Assembly: GCF_026151205.1 (NCBI RefSeq) | Contig: NC_087079.1 | Coordinates: forward strand, 12,266,635-12,330,634 | Direction of reading: 5' to 3' | DNA length: 64,000 nucleotides | Source of the DNA: Bolinopsis microptera | Taxonomy: Eukaryota; Ctenophora; Tentaculata; Lobata; Bolinopsidae | Part shown: positions 38,101 through 50,100 of the stretch, piece by piece | Layout of the letters: each line of letters begins with the position of its first letter | Numbering within the stretch: position 1 is the first letter of the stretch | Made by a program: the position numbers and the translations under genes | The notes under the pieces: generated by a model | Seen by the model: only the letters and a program-made list of their open reading frames with translations | Databases searched by the model: none | What the model was told of the DNA's origin: nothing

Positions 38101-41100
38101 CTCTGTGCATTTCCCTGTGCATTTCTTGGTACATATCTCTGATTTCTCGGAATTCTCTGTACATGTTTGGATATATGCAAGTCGATCTTTCTTAAATCTC
38201 TTTGCTGGCATGTTTCGGAATCGCTTCTGATGTTCCAGGAAGTTTAGAGCACTTCCACAAAATATGGGTTTGGCTACCCACTGTATGAGATTCACTATTC
38301 TCTGTGCATTATAGATGTGCTTGATTTTAAGTGCGTTTTTGGCCTTTTCCGCTCCACTTCGGATTGCATCCACATCTCCTATTGCAAGAGCAGTTGCAAG
38401 ATTCAAGAAGAGAACTTGGACAAACAGAGCGAAAGCAATGAGACCCACCAGCGTTGTTGTTGGGTAAATCATTTCTTGGTCGGCATAATCGTCGTATTCG
38501 ACTCCAGATACTCCCGCAGATAAGGTCTTGAAGATGGCATCTGCGGACAGTATTTTCCTAAAGACATTTGTGTGGCTCAACAGCATGTGGAATACCACCA
38601 TAAAGGCGATCAAGAAGAAAACTAGCAAGGATAATATCTTTGAGAGGAATGTCCATGCTATTTTGAAGAACATGATGATGTATATTCCAATATTCGGGAA
38701 TACTTGGAGAAGAAGGAGGAGGTTAATAAAGCTGGTTAGAACGGAGAGAGCTCCAATTTTCCAATGAAAAGGGGACATGACACTTTGCGGTTCCAGCACA
38801 TTGAGAGAAAAGAACAGACTGCTGCCGTATAAGATAACCTCTAAATAGTTCTCAGGGTCAATAAGATAGTTCATCAAACCTTGTAACCACGCTCTGCCAG
38901 TTTCAAGAGGGCTGTTACTTCCACTATCAAGATCTGATCCATTGAAAACATTATCGAGGAGATCCAGAAGCTCAAGAAATAGGCGAATAGCAGACATCAC
39001 CAGAAGTATGTATCCAAAGATATCACACTCTGCAGATTTCTTCTTTGAGCAGCCATCGGGAAATTCATCACAAGTATGGCTAGAATTTTCAATCCAGGAT
39101 CTAATAGCTTTATCAATTTCCAAAAGTTCAAATGGTTTGATTTGAGTGAACTGATATCCCATCAGCACGAAGAAGAATATCAGGTAAAGAAGGAAGGTGA
39201 AAATATAGAAGTAAGTTCTGGCAAACTTTTCCCACTTTGTAACGATCAAAGCTTCTACCACTGGATGTGTGAGAAGACTATGATTCATCTTTGCCATGAT
39301 CTGGAGCGGGTTTGAACCGTGCTTATAGTATCCCGAAGTTAGAGGCTTTCCTGTTTCCTCCTCCTCCTTCTTGTCCCTTTTCTCCTTCTTCTTCGTATTC
39401 TTCTCCTTCTCCTTCTCCTCCTCCTTCTCCGCATTGACAGTCATAAGAAGCTCCTTTTCACCTTTTTTTCCCAATTCTTCGGAGTCTTTCATTTCCTTTT
39501 TCTCCTCCTTTTCCTCTTCACCGTAGTTTTCCAATGCTCCGAAGTCAACGATGACTCGCTGAATGTCTTCATGCTTATTTTCAGAACCTTTGCTACTTTT
39601 AGTGAGGATAGCAGTTTTAGTTGTGATTATCGATTTATCCAGGATTTCGAATACCAACTCTGGCATTTTAGTTATCATGATATTGATAGAAGTTTTGCCT
39701 TGACCGTTTCGCTGGTGATACCTTATAATGTGTTCATTCATTTTCTCAAAATTTGTCACTGCCTCTTTCGTTCGCAATTTTCCAAATATTCCACTGTCTT
39801 TTTCTTTTTCCACATCGTGCGTGCCAGGATTCCGCCCGGGATTAGCGATACGAAATATGTAAGCAAGAGGAGGACTGTACCTGATCATCATAGCACATGA
39901 TTTTTTATGATAGCGTGTTGCAGCGAAAGTAAATGGAGTCTCCTTGGCTTTGTTAGACATATTTATAGCAAGTCTCGCCTCATCTGGATCCTTAGCTCTG
40001 TTCAAAATAATTTCAATCGTGCTATCATAATCCCAATAAGCAGCAGTATGGAGCGGCGTATCATTATCATCATCCTGCTGTACTAGATCAATAAGTTCGT
40101 ACTTACACAGCTCCTCCACAATGTCTACGTCTCCAAAAGCAGCAGCTAGTTGGAGAGGGCCCCACTTGCCTTCACCTTGTTTGTTAACCTCATCTGTAGA
40201 GTAACCGAATTCTTTGCACAAATGTTCCAGTCTTAAATGAGTGTCCCTATGATGGTGACCCTCTTTAACAGCTGTGAAATAATTACTGTCTGTATCAGCA
40301 TACTTATACTGTGGCATGAAGTTAGGAATGGCATGAAGAGTTGCAGGGCATACCGCACGCTCTATTTTCACTTGAACATTATCATAGTTTTCGTGACGAC
40401 TTGCGGGTATGTCGATAGCAAAATCAGGTGCTTCAGGATGTACTATATCCATTGGATCTAAGTGTCTCTGATAATTCGCAGGGTCTATATATATTTTTGG
40501 TTCAGGTGCCCTTGTCAGTTCATGAACCACTGGTTCAGGTCTTGTCATAATTGGAGTCCTACGTTCTACTGGTTCATCACATCGAAGAGTCGCAGGACAT
40601 ACTCTAGGCTCGGGTTTGTAATATATTGGTTCAGGTGCCCTTGTTATTACATGAACCACTGGTTCATCTCTTGTCATAATTGGAGTCCTACGTTCTACTG
40701 GTTCATCATATCGAAGAGTCGCAGGACATACTGCACTAAACTCTTCGTTTTCTACAGAAGAAAGCGTATCACTATCATTCGCAGAATATGATCTATCAGT
40801 ATCATCTGAATCTGGATGTTCTTTTGATTTATTATATCGAAGTGTCGCAGGGTCTACTCCTTTTTTTGGAAGTTCTCGTAGTTCATAATCTTTTTCACAA
40901 TCTTTTTCACAATCTTTTTCACGATCTTTTTCACAATCTTTTTCACAATCTTTTTCACAATCTTTTTCAGGTGTCTTTTCATGAACTCTTCTAAGAGCCT
41001 CATGAACTTCTTCTACTACCAAATTTGATGGGTCTACAAAATGTGCAATACCTGCGACTCGAAGAGTCGCAGGGTCTACTGCAAAATCCATTAAACTTTC

Positions 41101-44100
41101 CATTATTCTTTCCATTATTCTTTCTTCTTTTTCATGAGAGGCTTAAAATAAAATTATAAGTTAAACTGAATATGGATTTCAACTATCGATGCAAAAGGTA
41201 AAATAAATCTATATAACTTAGCCCATAATCAATTAAGGAATTCGATTTGAATTAAGGGATGACTTAAATAATTCCCTGTCAATATTACAACTAACGATAG
41301 TAATTATAGTGAAACATTTTTAAAAATGCGGAAATTAATATAATCAAACTCAGAGTTTTATAACTAACGTTAATAAATTATAGCGCAACAGTAAAAAGAA
41401 TGCAAAAATAAAAATCGAGTTTAATGCGAGCTAAATGACAGGTAAGGGGAATGTTCGGATTACATGGAGCAATTAGCAGCACAAACACACAGTCACATAA
41501 TTACCAGTGAATAACAAGAGAACTTTGAAAGCAAACAAACACACAGTCACACAATTACGTGTGAATGATATAACAAGACCAACACGGAATATTTCCTTGG
41601 TTCGTAATTTGATAAACTGAAACGTGGACAGCGTGTAAAGACAAATGAGTTAGTGTAACTCGTTTGACGGAGCTTGATTCGTTGGTCAGAAACTGAAATA
41701 AAAGTGGATCGGATATATATTAACAGGAAACGATGTAACAGAGTCGATATATTTTAATGTTGCCATGGGGTGGCAAGTCCCCATACATCGTGGTCCGGTA
41801 GTTTCATTGCGTCCTAATATCAAGCACAAACATTGTGTTTCACACTTTTTATGTTTCATTTACAAAGTAAACAGACTCGTGATGAAACCAAAGGAATTCC
41901 GTGACCAGAAATATAAGAATGGAGCGAAAGCTCATCCTATCTGAGCTTTCGCAATTCGCTCCATTCTTATATTTCTGGTGACGTAATGAGGGGCCGGTTG
42001 GGAAATCCTAACCGTCCAGCCATGCTCGTTATTCCATTGGAATTTCCAATGCTGTCAACGACAACATGTTGTCCTGTCCTTTTTCTTAACTGAGCTGTGG
42101 CCTGTGCAACTGTCTACAGTAATAATATGATACCTTTATTATGTTATTGTACAATGTACAATGTACCTACCTACATGGTGTTTTAGACAAAGGAACATCG
42201 ATGCTGAAACGGTCTCCAATCCTCAATTGAAATTAAGGCAAGCTTGACATACAGAAAAAGAAGGGAAATCATGCATATGATACTTACAAGAAACTTTGTG
42301 ATTTTTTCTGGATAGTGAAAAATGACATGAATGTCATATTACGGTATTCTCATTAAGTCATTAATGTAATATATCTGTGATCTGTAGAGTTGTAATAAAG
42401 TACAAAATTAGTGTTGTAATAAAGTACATAATTAGAGTTGTAATAAAGTACATAATTAGAGTTGTAATAAAGTACACGATGAGTGTTGTAATAAAGTACG
42501 TAATTAGTGTTGTAATAAAGTACATAATTAGAGTTGTAATAAAGTACACGATGAGTGTTGTAATAAAGTACGTAATTAGTGTTGTAATAAAGTACATAAT
42601 TAGAGTTGTAATAAAGTACATAATTAGAGTTGTAATAAAGTACATAATTAGTGTTGTAATAAAGTACATAATTAGAGTTGTAATAAAGTACATAATTAGA
42701 GTTGTAATAAAGTACATGATGAGAGTTGTAATAAAGTACATAATAAGTGTTGTAATAAAGTACATAATTAGAGTTGTAATAAAGTACATAATAAGAGTTA
42801 TAATAAAGTACATAATTAGTGTTGTAATAAAGTACATAATTAGTGCTGTAATAAAGTACATGATGAGAGTTGTAATAAAGTACATAATTAGTGTTGTAAT
42901 AAAGTACATAATTAGAGTTGTAATAAAGTACATAATTAGAGTTGTAATAAAGTACATAATTAGTGTTGTAATAAAGTACATAATTAGTGTTGTAATAAAG
43001 TACATAATTAGTGTTTCAATAAAGTACATAATTAGTGTTGTAATAAAGTACATAATTAGTGTTTCAATAAAGTACATAATTAGTGTTGTAATAAAGTACA
43101 TAATTAGTGTTTCAATAAAGTACATAATTAGTGTTGTAATAAAGTACATAATTAGTGTTGTAATAAAGTACATAATTAGAGTTGTAATAAAGTACATAAT
43201 TAGTGTTGTAATAAAGTACATAATTAGTGTTGTAATAAAGTACATAATTAGTGTTGTAATAAAGTACATAATTAGTGTTGTAATAAAGTACATGATTAGT
43301 GTTGTAATAAAGTACATAATTAGAGTTGTAATAAAGTACATGATGAGTGTTGTAATAAAGTACATAATTAGAGTTGTAATAAAGCACATAATTAGAGTTG
43401 TAATAAAGTACATAATTAGAGTTGTAATAAAGTACATAATTAGTTTCAACTAATCAATCTATTTACCAGTTTGCCGAATCGGGACCAGGTATTCAGAAGA
43501 TGAAATTTAGGGCTGCCGGAAATTGCAGGGAATTGAAATTGCTTTTTATTCTTTAGGACAAATATCAAATTTTGAAAATATTCCAGATTTTGAAAATATG
43601 TTAAACTTTGATGATGTTTATTACGAAACTTACTATCACTGACCGATCACTGACCGATTATAAAAAATTGAAATAATTCAAAATTTTAAAAAAATCGTAT
43701 CTGACTCGGCTATCGGGAGTTGGATACGAGACCCCAATATTTCAATTCAATATTACGATTATATATCTGACTCGGGGCTCGGAAACGAAAGTCGAGACAC
43801 CGATATCACGATTCTAATTTATTTTTCAAAACCTATATCCAGCCAAATTCTTGGAAACCGGACCGAAACCTGATGTTAAAGACGGATATATCCGGTCGGT
43901 CCCTACAACAGATTACTGGAAATTAGAGTCTCACATTATAACTTACCGTCCTTTCGGAACCATCTGAGAGATTTTCCTCTGATCTGTTCAGGTATATTCA
44001 CTGTCACAGTATAACCTGAAGTTAAGGGTCTGAAGTTAAGGGTCTGAAGTTAAGGGTCTGAAGTTAAGGGTCTGAAGTTAAGGGTCTGAAGTTAAGGGTC

Positions 44101-47100
44101 TGAAGTTAAGGGTCTGAAGTTAAGGGTCTGAAGTTAAGGGTCTGATAATTGGAGATTAGTCTATCTCGTTCAAATCAGACATTGTGAATAAAATGTGGAT
44201 GAAAAAAAATTAAAATATTACAATACAACAAGATTCGTACATTCGTCTTCGCATGATAATGATAACATAAAAAACAAACAAACCTTCAACCCCAAGGATG
44301 AGTAGGGAGTACTCTTCAGATGGTACTGGAGTTGTGTCGTCAATTACAACAATAATAATAACATGTTTTAACACGCCACCCTGCCCGTCCACAAATTCCG
44401 CCCTGTATAATCCTGAAATAACGTTTGTTTTTTTCCAAATCTTACAACTTGCTGACCAAGTTTATCAATTTTCAGGCTGAAACCTAACATTGAATCTAGC
44501 CACGCCGGTTACTAAAAGTTTGCCTCAAAAACACACGAAAAGCATCCCATCTAGTTGGACACATACCAGCATAAGAGGGAGAGGGGTTGTAGATATAGAT
44601 AGAGTTCCCACGAATTTGCAGCACTCCTGGTGATTCCACAACTCGAACCCATTGATCTCCTGGATGAAAAAAAAATCAGTTAATCTTTTGATTATTTCAG
44701 AAAATCGAACACGCATTAGATTTTAAAATACCACTTAAATTGAATAAGCTACTGAAGAATCTAGTCACCAATTAGCCGGTGCCAGGTGACGGACCGGAAA
44801 GAGTCATTGTCCCAAGTTGCTGTTATCCAAGCTCCTTGTCCCAGTTTAACAGAGATCTTCTCGTCATATTCGTTTCCTAAAAGGTAAAATACATTGAGAT
44901 AAAGGATGACGACTAACGATTAAGCTAACCATCCAAACGAAATGACGTACGATTAACGTTGAATCACAATTTATTATCGGCAGTTAAAACTGGGCGGTAT
45001 ATTTTCTCACCGGGTATTTGAACATCGTACACAAACGTGGAATCAATGCTCCCATAGCCATAATCAATCTGAGCTTGGTAGAAGCCACTGATTTCCGGTT
45101 TTAGGTTCAGAATGGTGAGAGAGCGCCCATCAGTAGACAGTTGGAACTGAGGAAACTGGTTTGCCAGGTTAGGGATGATCCTTAGAACTATATATTTAGT
45201 ACCGTATGAATATACAAAGCATTTTTAAATAATTTAAAGTCTGAAAACTTCTAAACAGATTGAAAAGTGGCTGCCAAATTGTTTTACAGTGGCCATCTTG
45301 TGATTTGAAAACTCAGTGGTTAGAAATCGACCACAATAATAGTACAGACAGATCCGTTTGGAAAATGTATAAATGTATAAATGTATAAATGTATAAATGT
45401 ATAAATGTATAAATGTATAAATGTATAAATATATAGGGGGGGGGTGTCATGTCCGTCTATGTCCGCCTATGTCCTGTCCTTTTTGGATTCTATGAGACAA
45501 CGGACGTGTTTTTTGGGACATTGGCGGACACGGACGGACATTGGCGGACTCGGACGGACATTGGCGGACCCGGACGGACATTGGCGGACTTGGATGGACA
45601 TTGGTGGACATTAGCGGACATTGGTGGACATTAGCGGACAAACATTTGAGGACTGAAGAGTAATGAAGAGTACTGAAGAGTACTGAGGAGGATGGCTGAG
45701 AAGGATGGCTGAGGAGGATGGCTGAGGAGGATGACTGAGAGGGAGGAGAAGGATCAGGAAGACCCAGGAGGAGGAGGAGGAGGAGGAGAACTGAGGAGGA
45801 TGACTGAGGAGGAGGAGGACTTAGGAGGAGGACTGAGGAGGACTGAGAAGGAGGAGGACTGAGGAGGATGGCTGAGGAGGATGGCTGAGGAGGATGACTG
45901 AGAGGGAGGAGGAGGAGGAAGAGGAGGAAGAGGACTGAGGAGGAGGAGGAGAAGGACTGAGGAGGAGAAGGAGGACCCAGGAGGAGGAGGACCCAGGAGG
46001 AGGAGGACCCAGGAGGAGGACCCAGGAAAAGGCCCCAGGAGGAGGAGGAGGACTGGGGAGGAGGAGAACTGTTGAGGACTGATGAGGAGGACTGAGGACG
46101 AGGAGGAAGAGTAGGAGGAGGACTGAGGAGGGGAGGAGGAAGAGGACTGGGGAGGATCAGGAAGACCCAGGAGGACCCAGGAGGAGGAGGAGGAGGAGGA
46201 CCCAGGAGGAGGAGGAGGAATGAGGAGGACTGAGGAGGACTGAGGAGGAGGACTGACGATGACTGAGAAGGAGGAGGACTGAGGAGTACTGAGGAGGATG
46301 GCTGAGGAGGATGGCTGGGGAGGATGGCTGAGGAGGATGACTGAGGAGGATGACTGAGAGGGAGGAGGAGGAGGACTCAGGAGGAGGACTCAGAAGGAAG
46401 AGGAGGAGGACTCAGGAGGAGGACTCAGGAGGAGGACTCAGGAGGAGGACTTAGGAGAAATGAGAAGGAGGACTGAGGAGAACTGAGGAGGAGGAGGAGG
46501 AGGAGGACTGAATAGGAGGAGGAGAAGGAGGGGGACTGGGAGAGGACTGGGGAGGAGGACTGATGAGAAGGATGAGGAGGAGGACCCAGGAGGAGGAGGA
46601 CTGAGGACCGAGGAGGAAGAGGAGGAGGATGAAGAGGAGGAGGAGGAGGACTGAGGAGGAGGACTGAGGAGGACTGAGGAGGATGACTGAGAGGGAAGAG
46701 GAGGAGGAGGAGGAGGAGGACTAAGGAGGACTGAGAAGGAGGAGGAGGAGGAGGAGGACTAAATAGGAGGAGGAGGAGGGGGACTGAGGAGGAGGATGGA
46801 GGACTGAGGAGAAGGATGAGGAGGAGGACTGAGGACTGAGGAGGAAGAGGAGGAGGATGAAGAGGAGGAGGAGGACCCAGGAGGAGGACCCAGGAGGAGA
46901 ACTCAGGAGGAGGAGGAGGACTGGGGAGGAGGAGGACTGTTGAGGACTGATGAGGAGGACTGAGGACGAGGAGGAGGAGTAGGAGGAGGACTGAGGAGGG
47001 GAGGAGGAAGAGGACTGAGGAAGATCAGGAAGACCCAGGGGGAGGAGGAAGAGTAGGAGGAGGAAGCATCTAAATGTTATTTCCATTTTTGTCCGTTTTT

Positions 47101-50100
47101 GTCCATTTTTGTCCGTTTTTGTCCGCTCTATTTTTGTCCGTTTTGAAAATATAGGGTACCGAACGGACAAAAAACATGATCCCCCTATAACAGCAAAAAT
47201 TGAACATTTTATTTAGCAATTTAGGTGTCCATTAATGTCCGCCTATGTCCGCCTATGTCCGTCTATGTCCGCTTATGTCCGCCTATGTCCGCCTATGTCC
47301 GTCTATGTCCGCCTATGTCCGCCTATGTCCTGTCCTTTTTGGATTCTATGAGACAAGCGGACATAGACGGACGTGACACCCCCCCTATATAAATGTATAA
47401 ATGTATAAATGTACAATATATATATAATACGGAAACAAGGTGTCCTTTGTGGCTGACTAATTTTACCAACATTTTTCCAGATTTGGTTATCAAAAGTACG
47501 TGACACTGAATTTCTCAGTGCTCCTTCGTAAGAAAGCAAATATCTTGCACAATCTTTTTCTGCATGATGTTTGCAACAAAAGTTATTTTCATTGATAAGA
47601 TAAACACTCTTGGTGAGTTGATGAATCCACAGCCTTCTACGATATCCACAACTAAAGATATCTAAAAAATAAGAAAGGAGGTAAAAAGTGGCAAAAAGAG
47701 GCAAAAGGTGGCCTTAGGACACGTGGAAAAGTTAAGAAATGTTGGCCAGCCACAAAGGACACCTAGACCTAGTGAGACTCAAAAACGTCAAAAATATGTT
47801 TTCAGACGGATCTGTCTGCACTATAATTATTAATTACTGTCTTAAAAACACAACTACCAATTCTCCCAACACTCACCTTGCTATCCCCGGGTTTGATAAG
47901 AACAGGCTGACTCGACCCTCTCTGAAAATAAAACCAGGATATGATTTTGAACCTGCCGACGGTAGTGGCAGTGAGTTGGGTGCTGCCTCCTGCTACTCCC
48001 TTGATTGTGAACCTGGGCACTGGAGCTCGGAGGTCTTTATACAGGGTGTAGTAGAATGTATAGCTCCAACCATCGTGACATATAACTTCTGCTTTGAAGG
48101 TTCCTGACATATTGTATTTAGTTGGACAACCAATGGGGTAAGTTATTTTTTGTGTGTCAGCGTGGAGTTTCTTGTAGACGATAGTCACAATTACGCCTGT
48201 TTTTACTTTTTTTTTCTTTTGTTCAAGTTCCATCCATCGTAGAATTTTCGTCTAATTCAGAATTGAAAATAAATAAATAACATACCGAAATCTTCTTCTC
48301 TCAAATCAATTATCTGCAGCGTCTGTCCATTCGAGAATGTGAGGGATTTGAGAAAGTTTGTCATCGGAACATATCTGAAAATTATATTATAACATACACA
48401 TTCGCTTATGAGGGCTGTGGGATACACAGCTTAAAGGCTAGCGTGCAGCATGGAATTTAAGCGGAGGTATTATCAAATATCATTATGTTTTATAAATAAA
48501 ATACATGATATTTTATGTACAATCACATGAAGAGTTTCTACGAGTTGATTAATGGCGCATAAATGATAAATAAATGATGGAACTATCTCTCATGTAGTGC
48601 ATTGAACAGAAGCTTGATAATTTTCTTTGAAGACCTCATGAAGTAATATCATGCTTGAAGAGTCCTCTACATTTACACGTATATTTGCCGAAAGATGTTG
48701 TTATTTCTATGTATCACCATTCATCATCTAATCAGTTGTTTCAAACATTGGTCGAGAAATTGGTGGAAAAAGGATTCAATAATATTTTTACTGCTATAAC
48801 TGCTATAACATATTGTAGTCGTAGAGGAATAGTTGTTTATATTTTTATAGGAATGGATATTTTGCTAGCTTAACAATATTATAACAATAAACTCTGTATA
48901 AAATGCATTTCTATAATACAGGTTGGCCAAGAAGTAACAGTCCACACGCAACCCTTGAATTACTCTTGGACTACGTTTCAGAATCATACAAACATTTCAG
49001 GGATTATAGATATAGGTCTAACTTAGGTTCGCTGAAGATTTTGTAAAATTTCGTCGATTGCAGTACTACATTATACATGTGGCATACAATTACCCTTCTT
49101 TCCCACTCCTTTCCCTTCTTTCCCTTTCTTTCCACTTATTTGCTTATTTCCCACTTCTTTCCCACTTCTTTCACACTTCTTTCCCACTTCTTTCCCACTA
49201 TTTTCCCACTTCTTTCCCACTATTAAAAGAGGAAACTTTTAATATCTGCAACTCCTGTTAATATAAAACTAAGTATGGATCATTCAGCACCTGTTACCCA
49301 AAATAGAACGATATGTGACTTTCCAATGGCTTTTCTGAACATAGAGGAATGTTAACACCAATCACAACCCTTGTCCTCCAACCACGTGTAATAGCTGACA
49401 ACAAACAAACATTCTGTTGAGAACTTCTTTCAACATACAAACTTAGTCCAGAATTTCCTGTTGGTGAACACTCATTGATTTCCATCAACTACAACATTTG
49501 GTTGGCTAGACTGTGACAGGGATTTAGGGCACGGACAAGGGTAGCTGGCTAGTCGCCAACTTCTCACGCCACGCGTTGGAGAAATTCCAAGAATTAGCTG
49601 CTTTGGCAACGTTCCCAGGAATTTGCGTGTAAAAGAAGTGGACGGTTACGATGTTTCATATCACGTGGTGCGCTTTCGTGTCACGTGGTATAGACTCGGC
49701 GTATGCTATTGGTGGCACGTGGTACGCACGTGACGCGCCCACGTGATCGCGCGTCTAACTGTTCTACTATTATCGAGTTCTAATCAGCAGTATCATTGAT
49801 TATTGTAAGTCGGAGAATTGAATGATAAACATCAGTTACGACTAAAAAGCGGGCCGGGTTTATACAAATTTCCGGGGCGGGATGATATCACCTTGAGATG
49901 TTTATCTAACAGCGGGCCGGGCTGAGTGATAATATGATCCCGCGTCGAAATCCCGGAGATATTTATAAACGCCCCGTTGGTATAATATGACTACCCGGCT
50001 ACCCCTCACAAGATATGTTATGTTGTCCAATTGCACACGATATCTATTGCTCGTGTTGGATCTGTTGTATCGTTAAGCGCTTATTAGTCAATAGTCCCCT

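Noticed and set aside
42361-43453. Open frames of about 360 codons on both strands
   Set aside because: They arise only from the 24-bp array, whose unit is a multiple of three without stops in any used frame.
46721-47170. Ser/Leu-rich open frame on the minus strand
   Set aside because: Translation of the polypyrimidine side of the (GGA)n tract.
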